Source: Aquibacillus salsiterrae
GTDB taxonomy: Bacteria; Bacillota; Bacilli; Bacillales; Amphibacillaceae
Length of the DNA stretch: 64,000 bases
Assembly (NCBI RefSeq): GCF_028416595.1
Contig: NZ_JAMQKC010000005.1
Location: 62,001 to 126,000 of the forward strand
Direction: 5' to 3'
The position numbers were made by a program, and so were the translations under genes. The notes under the pieces were generated by a model, which ran no database searches, was not told the origin of the DNA, and saw nothing but the letters and a program-made list of their open reading frames with translations. Below, one piece after another: positions 37,508 to 45,298 of this stretch. Position 1 is the stretch's first letter; the number at the start of each line of letters is the position of its first letter.

Positions 37508-37684
37508 AGAAGCCCTCTCCCCCATTTTTAACTTATCTTCATATTATACGACTTCACATAAAAGAACAAAAAAGAGGAGGCACAGAGTAGACGTCGCTTA
37601 TTTTACATAATATCCAGAGCAGCCGATCCTTATATCCTTACGGGTAAGCCAAATAAATTGTAAGCCGGACTATTTTATTTATAC

Positions 37685-37700
37685 ATCAATTTTTTTTGAT
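37685..37700. promoter_or_regulatory. ArsR operator O1
   Basis: ATCAATTTTTTTTGAT fits the ATCAA-N6-TTGAT pattern of ArsR/SmtB operators, just upstream of the -35 of arsR. Confidence 0.6.
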
Positions 37701-37706
37701 TAATAG

Positions 37707-37735
37707 TTGCCAACCCGTATTCCTTGTAGTACAAT
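37707..37735 (+). promoter_or_regulatory. arsR promoter
   Basis: -35 TTGCCA, 17-base spacer, -10 TACAAT. O1 lies upstream and O2 over the expected start. Confidence 0.75.
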
Positions 37736-37738
37736 TAA

Positions 37739-37754
37739 ATCAAATATTTTTGAT
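37739..37754. promoter_or_regulatory. ArsR operator O2
   Basis: ATCAAATATTTTTGAT, arms ATCAAA/TTTGAT with one offset base, overlaps the predicted transcription start of arsR. Confidence 0.75.
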
Positions 37755-37773
37755 GTAAGGATATGATCTATTA

Positions 37774-38106
37774 ATGAAGGAATTTACTATCATTGACCAG
37801 ACACCAACTACCCCTTCAAAGGCATTTGCCATCTATGAAAAGAAATTTAAAGCTCTAGCTGATAAGAAACGGTTAGAAATTATGAATATTGTTTGTCAAC
37901 GAGGTTCTGTCTGCGTATGTGATTTAACCGAAATCATTGACATGTCTCAGTCCAAGTTGTCGTATCACTTAAAGATATTATTTGATGCGAAGCTATTGAT
38001 CAAAGAAAATCGTGGGACATGGAGCTACTACCAGCTGAATGAAAGAGAAGTAAATCATTTATTATCTGAAGAGCTATGTTGTTTATTTCGACCTTCGGGG
38101 AGATAA
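37774..38106 (+). CDS. arsR: ArsR family metalloregulator
   Basis: Winged-helix repressor of 110 residues. KALADKKRLEIMNIV opens the helices; the metal-binding CVCDL motif gives C47 and C49, and LSYHLKILFDAKLL is the recognition helix. Extra C41 and the C-terminal pair C102/C103 (ELCCLF) resemble arsenite sensors of the AseR type. It is followed by a cysteine-pair small protein with its own ArsR-like operator. No arsB, acr3 or arsC is nearby, so arsenite is only one candidate inducer. Confidence 0.9.
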   Translation: MKEFTIIDQTPTTPSKAFAIYEKKFKALADKKRLEIMNIVCQRGSVCVCDLTEIIDMSQSKLSYHLKILFDAKLLIKENRGTWSYYQLNEREVNHLLSEELCCLFRPSGR

Positions 38107-38139
38107 CTTCCCACCTTTTGGATTTAACTTACTTAATTA

Positions 38140-38155
38140 ATCAAAATTATTTGAT
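38140..38155. promoter_or_regulatory. ArsR operator O3 before the cysteine-pair gene
   Basis: ATCAAAATTATTTGAT has perfect ATCAAA/TTTGAT arms, the best of the three, ending 16 bases before the small gene's ATG and touching its ribosome binding site. No good separate promoter is visible, so it may block read-through from arsR. Confidence 0.75.
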
Positions 38156-38171
38156 TTAAGGAGGTGACAAA

Positions 38172-38297
38172 ATGTTTAATTTTTTCATAAAGATCGTCAA
38201 GAGAGACAATGATTCTGACACTTGCTGCAATAATATCATTAAGGAGGAGTCCGATAAAGAAAGTGTATGCTGTGACGAAAATACACGCTGTTGCTAA
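38172..38297 (+). CDS. 41-residue cysteine-pair small protein under ArsR control
   Basis: A short gene with a strong AAGGAGGTGACAAA site before ATG and a TAA stop. The N-terminus MFNFFIKIVKRD is hydrophobic then basic. Three Cys-Cys pairs follow at 18-19, 33-34 and 40-41 (the last two residues), separated by acidic stretches such as KEESDKES. No other cysteines occur. It lies 65 bases after arsR, with operator O3 between. Vicinal thiols and context suggest binding of arsenite or another soft metal, as buffer or chaperone; this is inference. A longer frame on the opposite strand is judged a shadow. Confidence 0.8.
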   Translation: MFNFFIKIVKRDNDSDTCCNNIIKEESDKESVCCDENTRCC

Positions 38298-38392
38298 CAC
38301 CAATAAAGGTCTATCCAAGCTTTGATCACTGTAAAAAAAGGCTGAGAAAACAAGATATAGTTTGCATGATTCTATAGCGAATCATTTCCACT

Positions 38393-38439
38393 TCTGTAGA
38401 GCCTCCACGGAACGATGAACGCTCGTAGAGGCCCACAGA
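38393..38439. other. long imperfect hairpin after the cysteine-pair gene
   Basis: TCTGT...ACAGA, CCTC/GAGG and ACG/CGT pair in register, forming an interrupted stem. No T run follows, so terminator function is uncertain. The arms read GTAGAG and CTCGTAGAGG, suggesting an old repeat. Confidence 0.4.
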
Positions 38440-38495
38440 TGCATGCCCATTGAAAAAGCGTGGTTAATTCAATTAATCCATACACACAAGGTTCT

Positions 38496-38669
38496 CTAAA
38501 ACACATTTTGTCCACGCCCGGGATTAACAGGCACTTCATCTTTACCCTGTTTTAAAGCAGGGTGACCTGTATCTTGTTCGTTTCCATCCAAAGGCATTGC
38601 CAAGACATCCATCATACTTACATATAAAATCATTGGAACGATAAGAAAACTAACGACGAATTTCTTCAA
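38496..38669 (-). CDS. small secreted peptide precursor (57 residues)
   Basis: TTG start with AAGAGGTGG six bases upstream. A lysine pair, a hydrophobic stretch of about 19 residues (FVVSFLIVPMILYVSMMDV) and a likely signal-peptidase site after VLA are followed by a hydrophilic 33-residue tail rich in Asp, Gln, Pro and Gly. It resembles no family I recognise. The longer frame starting upstream overlaps the asparaginase end and has no ribosome binding site. It lies 62 bases after the asparaginase stop on the same strand. Confidence 0.6.
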   Translation of the reverse strand: MKKFVVSFLIVPMILYVSMMDVLAMPLDGNEQDTGHPALKQGKDEVPVNPGRGQNVF

Positions 38670-38731
38670 CCTAAACCACCTCTTATAAAGGATCCTCTCT
38701 TTTACTATGTACGAAAAATGGCAGGTTATTC

Positions 38732-39751
38732 TCAAGGCTTTGAAACAGTTGTTAATTGGAAAGCAGGCCTAATTTCACCAATTTTCTCTTGACGAGCATT
38801 TAGCACTGGAGCGTAGTGATAATCATTAAGTTTGCTTCGTGTGTCCACGTTACCAATCTGAAGCTGTTCGATGATTTCCATAGCAGCTACGTTTGTTGCA
38901 CGCTCATTTCCATCCTCAACCTTTAATGCAGCACCAATCCCTGTTTCCCGGTCGCCAAAACAATAGATCCCTTCCGCCCCGACTTTAGCAACAATTCTCC
39001 CTTTAAATACCTTCATTAAGTCTGTATCAAATCGATCGGTGCCGGCAACCATTTCTGGATAGGTTACCATCGCATCCGCTATGGTGTTTAATGCCTCTTT
39101 TCTACCTGAGGAACCTCCGGGCCATGCGGTTGGCTTTGCAAGTCTTGCAAATGCTGTTGCTAAATGACCTAATGGAAGACGATGGACCGGCACACCACAT
39201 CCATCGACGGACGTTCGAATTTTTGCCCGTTGATAACTACTAACATCGGCAATGACGTCAATAATATGTTGCTGATAAGGATGGTCAACATCCCGGTAGT
39301 TGGTTAGTTCATACCCAAACTTTAGTGCGCCTGCCAACATTCCAGAGTGCTTACCAGAGCAATTACTATAAAGGGAAGTTAACTCACCACCGCTCCGAAG
39401 TAACTGTTCATAGCTTTTCATATCCCTTGGTATATGTGTCCCACATTGGAGATGTTCCTCCGTTAAGCCTATTTTATTAAGTACCTGTTCAACCATCTCG
39501 CGGTGAATCGCTTCCCCATTATGACTCGCACAAAACAGGGCAAGTTCCTTTTTCGTCAATTGATATGCGGCCATTGCCCCTGATTCGATTACTGGAATTG
39601 CTTGAAATGGCTTCATCGATGAACGGGCAAATGTTAGACGATTTGAATCTCCATAGTAATGAAGAAGGTCGCCATTCGTATTGCAAACTGCTACGTGAAC
39701 TTGATGACTACTTTCAAGTAACTCCCCGCGATATACTTCAATACCACTCAA
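38732..39751 (-). CDS. L-asparaginase II family protein (rhizobial type)
   Basis: Asparaginase of the thermolabile/rhizobial AnsA family, hydrolysing asparagine to aspartate. Seen: FARSSMKPFQAIP with the catalytic Ser-x2-Lys, CASHNGE, SNCSGKHSGML, and VDGCGVPVHRLPL with conserved cysteines. 339 residues, no signal peptide, so cytoplasmic. TTG start with GGGGAG nine bases upstream. Confidence 0.9.
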   Translation of the reverse strand: MSGIEVYRGELLESSHQVHVAVCNTNGDLLHYYGDSNRLTFARSSMKPFQAIPVIESGAMAAYQLTKKELALFCASHNGEAIHREMVEQVLNKIGLTEEHLQCGTHIPRDMKSYEQLLRSGGELTSLYSNCSGKHSGMLAGALKFGYELTNYRDVDHPYQQHIIDVIADVSSYQRAKIRTSVDGCGVPVHRLPLGHLATAFARLAKPTAWPGGSSGRKEALNTIADAMVTYPEMVAGTDRFDTDLMKVFKGRIVAKVGAEGIYCFGDRETGIGAALKVEDGNERATNVAAMEIIEQLQIGNVDTRSKLNDYHYAPVLNARQEKIGEIRPAFQLTTVSKP

Positions 39752-39805
39752 ATCAACCTACTCCCCTTTCTTACAAAAATAGCAACATCCCGGTCGTGTC
39801 AAATG

Positions 39806-40543
39806 TTAAGCGTGGTGCAATATCAAGGAAATAAATACGCCGATTGCGGTAATAAACCCAACACTTGGACCACCCTCTTTATATGCTTCTGGCATCATCG
39901 TGGATGCAACCATGGAAATAATGGCACCTCCAACAAACGCACTCATCATCGCCTTTACCGTATCTGAAGCTGATTCCAATAATACTCCCATCCAAGAACT
40001 TATGCTAGAAAAAAAGACAACTAATACCCAAAGAAAAATAATTTTCTTTTTCGAATAACCATTTTTTTGCATACCTACTGTACTAGATATCCCCTCAGGA
40101 ATGTTACTAATAAAAATTGAGATAACAAGTGCTAAACTAACCTTTCCACCACCAATTAAACTCATGCCAATCATTGCCGACTCTGGCAAAGTATCCATGA
40201 TTGTACCAATAAATATTCCTAATCCTGAATTTGACTTCCCTTCTGAAGAGGTTTGTTTCCGATCAGACTCCTTCCGTTGATGGCCCCCACCATTGGAAAC
40301 AAGGATATCTAATATTGTAAAGACTAGTGCCCCACCCAAAAAGCCAATAGCAATTTGAACGAAACCACTTATCTCAACTGCTTCACCCAACAATTCATAC
40401 GCAGTCGCACCAATAAGTGCTCCTGTACCAAGCGCCGCAATAAATCCGATGATGCGATTTGGTATAGAAAACAGTAAAACGACTAAAGCACCTGCAAGGG
40501 TTGCTGATGCTGCGATTGTACCCCACATGATTGCATTCCACAT
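39806..40543 (-). CDS. ZIP family divalent metal transporter
   Basis: 245 residues, eight predicted helices. Metal-site motifs TIMDTLPESAMIG and ISNIPEGISS (helices 4 and 5) are intact, and the loop after helix 3 has a GGGHQRKESDRK cytoplasmic segment. It likely imports zinc, manganese or iron; ion choice cannot be read. GGAGG precedes the ATG. No Zur or Fur box was recognised upstream. Confidence 0.88.
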   Translation of the reverse strand: MWNAIMWGTIAASATLAGALVVLLFSIPNRIIGFIAALGTGALIGATAYELLGEAVEISGFVQIAIGFLGGALVFTILDILVSNGGGHQRKESDRKQTSSEGKSNSGLGIFIGTIMDTLPESAMIGMSLIGGGKVSLALVISIFISNIPEGISSTVGMQKNGYSKKKIIFLWVLVVFFSSISSWMGVLLESASDTVKAMMSAFVGGAIISMVASTMMPEAYKEGGPSVGFITAIGVFISLILHHA

Positions 40544-40665
40544 CGCTCTTAGCTGCCTCCTTATCTAAACGGTTAGTTTTAAGATTCCTCAAAAGGGCAG
40601 AATATTATACTGTCAGGTATTACTAATGGGATCTCCCGTCTTGGTTAGCCTAAGCAAGATTAAGT

Positions 40666-40711
40666 AAAAGGCATGAAATAGTGTGAACTATTTCATGCCT
40701 TTTTTCTTTTT
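40666..40711 (-). terminator. bidirectional terminator after mtlD
   Basis: Perfect 17-bp stem AAAAGGCATGAAATAGT with its complement around GTGA, and T runs on both strands. It lies about 60 bases after the mtlD stop, beyond a dispersed-repeat copy. Confidence 0.9.
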
Positions 40712-40768
40712 GAAAGATAAGAAAGTATAAAAAGATCCAAAAGCTGTCTCGCTCCGGGCGCTTTGCTT
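40712..40768 (-). repeat. dispersed repeat right end, inverted
   Basis: On the minus strand GCGCCCGGAGCGAGACAGC, then the TTTTTATACTTTCTTATC tail, as in copies at 31.0 and 44.7 kb. It directly follows the mtlD stop. Confidence 0.65.
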
Positions 40769-40770
40769 AT

Positions 40771-41910
40771 TTAATTGATTTGATCCAAAACAGCTTTTAC
40801 CAATGGATGATTAGCGGCTAAACCTGATACTTCCTCCAGAGTTGCTTGATAGCCTTGTTCAGCAACCTTTTGCTGTAATAAAACTGCTTCCTCATCAGCT
40901 TCATTTTGATAAACTAAAGTAGCAGCTATCGCTTTGACTAACGAACGTGGAGTTTCATTAAACAACTCAACATATAGACTAGCAGGGCGAATGAGTCGGT
41001 CATTTGGCCCTAACTTACGGATCGGTCCGCGTCCCACACGTGTCACTTCATCAGAAATATATGGATTTGAAAATCTTGTCACAATTTTATCGATGTATGC
41101 TAGATGCTCCTCCTTATTAAACTGATAAAGCTCGATTAACACCTTGCCCGATTCTCGTAATGCACCAGCGACAATCGAAGCAACCTCTTGTTCGTCTATC
41201 GCCTCTTTTATCGTGTCATACCCTAAAGCTTTTCCAACATAGGCACAAACAGCATGACCAGTATTAACTGTGAATAATTTGCGCTCGATAAATGGCAACA
41301 AATCTGGTACATAGGTGACACCTTCTACCGGTGGCTTTTCACCTTTTATATCTTTTTCTTCCACCACCCATTCAAAATAAGGCTCTACTGATACCGTTAG
41401 TAATTCTCGATTTGTTTGGTTAGGTACAATTCGGTCAACAGCTGCATTTGGAAAACTAATTAACGCCAAAAAGGCCTCTTTATCACTCGAACCTATTTTT
41501 TCAGCAACCTTTTCTTTCAATAATGATGAGCCACCAATCATATTTTCACATGCAATCACAACTAGTGGTTGTTTGTTCTCTTTTAACCTCTCTGTTAACC
41601 CTGCCGCCAATGTCTCTGCGATCATTGGTAAAATTGATGGACCTACGGCAGTTGTAACGATATCTGCTTTGGCAATTTGCTGGATTATTTCTTCACGCTG
41701 GGTAGAGCTATTGTAGCCAGAAATATTCTCGACAATTTGTTCAGCTTTTTCTTCAGCAGCTAGAACAACCTTATATTTCTTCTTCTGATTGATTGCGTCA
41801 ATTACAGTTTGATTCACGTCTACAAAAGCGGTATGATACCCAGATTGATAAAGTAAGGAGCCAATAAACCCACGGCCAATATTTCCCGCTCCGAAATGTA
41901 CGGCTAACAT
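40771..41910 (-). CDS. mtlD: mannitol-1-phosphate 5-dehydrogenase
   Basis: NAD-dependent conversion of mannitol 1-phosphate to fructose 6-phosphate. FGAGNIGRGFIG binds NAD; FPNAAVDRIVPNQ and the catalytic-lysine region ERKLFTVNTGHAV are intact. 379 residues. It begins immediately after the mtlF stop, forming mtlR-mtlF-mtlD. Confidence 0.96.
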   Translation of the reverse strand: MLAVHFGAGNIGRGFIGSLLYQSGYHTAFVDVNQTVIDAINQKKKYKVVLAAEEKAEQIVENISGYNSSTQREEIIQQIAKADIVTTAVGPSILPMIAETLAAGLTERLKENKQPLVVIACENMIGGSSLLKEKVAEKIGSSDKEAFLALISFPNAAVDRIVPNQTNRELLTVSVEPYFEWVVEEKDIKGEKPPVEGVTYVPDLLPFIERKLFTVNTGHAVCAYVGKALGYDTIKEAIDEQEVASIVAGALRESGKVLIELYQFNKEEHLAYIDKIVTRFSNPYISDEVTRVGRGPIRKLGPNDRLIRPASLYVELFNETPRSLVKAIAATLVYQNEADEEAVLLQQKVAEQGYQATLEEVSGLAANHPLVKAVLDQIN

Positions 41911-42345
41911 TTAGTTCACCTCATTAAAAATGGATAAAATCTCATCTTTTGATTGTGCTTGGACGAGCTTCTCAATATTTGCTTCCTCTGAACAAACAAT
42001 AGCAATTTTAGATAGTATCTCTAAATGTTCATTTCCTTTTCCGGCAATTCCGATCAAAATTTTAACCGTATTGCCATTAAAATCAACACCCTCAGGGGTA
42101 ATAACAACAGATAACCCGGTTTCCTTTACTGCCTGCTTTGCATCTTCTGTGCCGTGCGGGATTGCGACATTATTACCAATATACGTTGATGTAACTTTTT
42201 CTCTTTCTAACATTTTATCTACATAAGTTGGCTCGACGTATCCATTATCAACAAGAATCCCGCCCGTACAACGAATTGCTTCCTCCTTGTTATCTAATGC
42301 TGCATGTAAGACGATGTTTTCTTTTGCTAAAATTTGCTTTGTCAT
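41911..42345 (-). CDS. mtlF: PTS mannitol EIIA component
   Basis: Phosphorylated on the histidine in NNVAIPHGTEDAK and passes phosphate to MtlA. 144 residues, EIIA of the mannitol/fructose family. ATG overlaps the mtlR stop (ATGA) with TAGGAG upstream. Confidence 0.95.
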   Translation of the reverse strand: MTKQILAKENIVLHAALDNKEEAIRCTGGILVDNGYVEPTYVDKMLEREKVTSTYIGNNVAIPHGTEDAKQAVKETGLSVVITPEGVDFNGNTVKILIGIAGKGNEHLEILSKIAIVCSEEANIEKLVQAQSKDEILSIFNEVN

Positions 42346-44465
42346 AGTTGATCACTCCTAATAGATATCTTTTTATTAATAAATTCATTAAGTTCGCCGG
42401 ATAAAAACTGACTAATTTTCGTTTCATCCTTTGACCCAAAAATGGTCGTACTTAGTTGATCTTTAATCATCAAACCACTAATGAAGCTTAATATTTCAAG
42501 GCTAGCTTCCGACGTTTCAAGTGGTGCAAGCATCAATAAAATTGTTTCCACCTGCATCTCGTTCCCGTCCATCCCAGTGACAGTAAAGGCCTTTGGTAAC
42601 GTGGCTACGGTAAAACTCACCCGCCGGGCCGTTTCACTACGGGTATGGTATAGAACAAGCGAGGTATTCGGAATACCGACTCCACCAAGCTTTTCCCTTG
42701 CCAAAATAGCTTGTATGACAGTTGCTGCCGAATTTAGCGTTTGATCTTTTTCAAGCGCTAAGCACACCTGTTCTAGTGCTTCTGCCATTGATTCTGCTTC
42801 CTTTATGACCTGTACTTGAAAATGAAGCAATAACTCCAACGTAACCTTAGAATACTCTTGCATCAGTTGCAGGCGGGAAATAACCGCTTCCTCTCCTACC
42901 CGGTTTTCACCGATCGATTTATCGCGTTTATTTTTTTCTGGTCGATGCCTGATTTTCATTAAGCGAAGATGCTTTTTAATTTTCTCTACTTCTGGGTTCG
43001 TTAACATTGGCGATGCAAGTACGTACTTCACGTCAACATCCTTTAACGCAACAGTCGAAACGATTAAATCGTAATTAGCTAAATCGATCGTATTCATTTC
43101 AAACAAGGACCTATTATCGACATGTTTTATTTCAGGAATCTGTTGCAAAAGCCTTGATGCAAGTATCTTAGAAGTCCCAATTCCACTAGAACATATGACT
43201 AATGCTCTGATGTCTGTTTCAGAGTCTTGCCGTAATATGCTTGAGGCAAAATGTAAAACAAGATAACCAATTTCTTCATCTGGAAATTTCGTCTCAGGAA
43301 AAACCTTTTTGACTCCATCCTCCACCAACGAAAATAATCCCTGGTAATCTTCTTTTATTTCCTTTAACAGAGGATTTTTGATGCTCATTCCTTGTTGAAG
43401 TCTGTAGATGGTAGGCTTTAGATGGGCGACTAAATCGTTCAACAATGCCGGATGGTCATCGAGCTCTTCACTGATATTTGCTCCGACATGACTAATTAAT
43501 TCTTTTGCCTTATATGCTACATTTAGTGATGACTCTTCAAGCAGATAGTCATGGTCGTAACGAAGCTTCGCCCCCATTAAATGCATCGTAATATAACCTA
43601 TTTCATCATCCGGGATTTTCATTTGCAACGCTTGTTCTAAGTTATAAATAAGCTCTCGAGCAATGTCATATTCTTTCGTTTCTTGTAAATCATGCAAATA
43701 GTTTGGGTCAAATTGAATGTTTTCTCCTTTGTTCAGACGTTCAATTGCAAGTGCGAGATGAACAACTAAACCGATATGGGAGCTATCTGCAAGCTCATAC
43801 GGCAATTTCTTACTAACTTTCTCAACGCTTTTCTCGATAATGATTAACCTGTTTCGGTCAACAATACCCAAGAGTCTGTTAGAAATTGTGTCGAGCTGTT
43901 GTTTTGATTTTTTCTCAATATTTTCTTTTAATAGGTGGATAAAATCGTATTCGTCCATATGTTGGGAGATTAAATAGCTCAATGCTGCACGTTTATTTTT
44001 TTCTTTACCAACGACTTTAACACCATAGCCACGTTTTCGAACTAATTCTAAGTCAAATTCAGAAAACTGCTCTTCCATTCTATCTAAATCATTACTTACC
44101 GTTGCGATTGTCACTTGCAGTTCGTTGGCAAGCGTAAATAACTTCATTGGCTCATTGCTTTCGAGTAAAGTAGAAACGATGATTGCTTGTCGCTCTTCGG
44201 GTGTATAGTCTGTATGTTCTACGGTAAAAAGGGCTAATTCGAGTTGATGCTTTTGTTCCTCATCACCTATTAACTGGATACCAACACCAGATTTTTTGTT
44301 TAAACCAAGTTGATATTTCGCCAATATATCCTCGACACTTTTTAAATCACGGTGGACGGTTCTTGTACTTACCTCAAGACTATCAGCAATTTCTTTAATG
44401 GTTACCTCTTCCTTACTTTCTAAAAGAAATTCGATAATCTTTCGTTCTCGACCTGATATATACAC
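42342..44465 (-). CDS. mtlR: PTS-regulated transcriptional activator of the mannitol operon
   Basis: 707 residues: two N-terminal helix-turn-helix domains (IADSLEVSTRTVHRDLKSV and ANELQVTIATVSNDLDRM), two PRD modules with histidines (HLALAIERL, IGYITMHLMGAK, IGYLVLHFAS), a GatB-like EIIB domain (VICSSGIGTSK) and a C-terminal EIIA-like domain (GIPNTSLVLYHT). This is the Bacillus/Geobacillus MtlR layout. GTG start with GGGAGG six bases before; the longer frame is rejected. It is activated or inhibited by PTS phosphorylation. Confidence 0.93.
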   Translation of the reverse strand: MYISGRERKIIEFLLESKEEVTIKEIADSLEVSTRTVHRDLKSVEDILAKYQLGLNKKSGVGIQLIGDEEQKHQLELALFTVEHTDYTPEERQAIIVSTLLESNEPMKLFTLANELQVTIATVSNDLDRMEEQFSEFDLELVRKRGYGVKVVGKEKNKRAALSYLISQHMDEYDFIHLLKENIEKKSKQQLDTISNRLLGIVDRNRLIIIEKSVEKVSKKLPYELADSSHIGLVVHLALAIERLNKGENIQFDPNYLHDLQETKEYDIARELIYNLEQALQMKIPDDEIGYITMHLMGAKLRYDHDYLLEESSLNVAYKAKELISHVGANISEELDDHPALLNDLVAHLKPTIYRLQQGMSIKNPLLKEIKEDYQGLFSLVEDGVKKVFPETKFPDEEIGYLVLHFASSILRQDSETDIRALVICSSGIGTSKILASRLLQQIPEIKHVDNRSLFEMNTIDLANYDLIVSTVALKDVDVKYVLASPMLTNPEVEKIKKHLRLMKIRHRPEKNKRDKSIGENRVGEEAVISRLQLMQEYSKVTLELLLHFQVQVIKEAESMAEALEQVCLALEKDQTLNSAATVIQAILAREKLGGVGIPNTSLVLYHTRSETARRVSFTVATLPKAFTVTGMDGNEMQVETILLMLAPLETSEASLEILSFISGLMIKDQLSTTIFGSKDETKISQFLSGELNEFINKKISIRSDQL

Positions 44466-44626
44466 GTTACACCTCCCAACCGAATCCATGTTAACTTTTT
44501 CATTAGTGACAAAATCTATGCTATACCATGATAATAAACCCTTAACCAATAGATAAACAATCGATTCTATTACTAAATCCGTCACAACCATTGTTGCCAT
44601 CATTTAATAAGTCCGACAAACAGGCA

Positions 44627-44870
44627 TAAGAAAAGCGCAGGGCGCCTTGTCACCCCCGACAAGCATAAGCAGAAAATCTATGTGTCGCTCTTTGACACAA
44701 AGATTTTCTGCTTAAGACCTCGAGGGGGTAGGCGCCCGGAGCTAGACAGTTCTTGCATTTTTTATACTTTCTTATCTTTTAAGATAAGACGTGGCGTTCT
44801 TTGCCACAGAAGGGATTGATTTATGACCCGAGGGGCTAGGAAGCAAGTAGGTAGTTTTGCCACCCATGCT
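44627..44870 (+). repeat. dispersed hairpin repeat, full copy plus partial copy
   Basis: Left end AAGAAAAGCGCAGGGCGCC, stem AAGCAGAAAATCT...AGATTTTCTGCTT with inner TGTC/GACA, then TTAAGACCTCGAGGGGGTAG, GCTAGACAG and the ACTTTCTTATC tail. A partial second copy with GTGGC/GCCAC follows. With array D it fills the 44466-45298 gap; no gene is seen there. Confidence 0.8.
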
Positions 44871-44949
44871 TTTTGTATATAATGGACGTTAACTTGTTAG
44901 GGTTGATTTGCGCTCCAGGCAGTCTCTTTCCGCGGGGTGGGCGGTGAGC

Positions 44950-45275
44950 CTCCTCGACAAATTTTATTAATTTGAACTCTATTCTGTCGATGATTGGGGA
45001 CTTCATCGACACTTTTTATTAATCTGAACTCTATTCTGTCGATGATTGGGGGCTTCATCGACAGATTTTATTAATCTGAACTCTATTCTGTCGATGATTG
45101 GGGGCTTCATCGACAGATTTTATTAATCTGAACTCTATTCTGTCGATAATCAGGTCAATCATCAACAGATTTTATTAATCTGAACTCTATTCTGCGATAA
45201 TCAGGTCAATCATCGACAGATTTTATTAATCTGAACTCTATTCTGTCGATAATCAGGTCAATCATCGATACTTTT
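44950..45275. repeat. tandem array D, 52-bp period, 7 sites
   Basis: TCGACA-type arms at 44954, 45006, 45058, 45110, 45162, 45213 and 45265; all intervals are 52 except one of 51, caused by a 1-base deletion (TCTGCGATAA). Unit: TCTGTCGAT, 13-base loop, ATCGACAGA, linker TTTTATTAATCTGAACTCTAT, which is the reverse complement of an array-C-like linker. It starts 24 bases after the mtlA stop. Confidence 0.93.
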
Positions 45276-45298
45276 AGCTCCAGTTGAAGGTTTCGTAT

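Noticed and set aside
37508-37773. MFS gene as an ArsR-controlled arsenical exporter
   Set aside because: Its predicted -10 is about 140 bases from the nearest ArsR site and it is linked to ThrE-type genes, so control by ArsR is not supported.
38133-38318. 61-codon minus-strand frame opposite the cysteine-pair gene
   Set aside because: No ribosome binding site, low-quality composition, and the plus strand has a strong site, an operator and a clean short gene.
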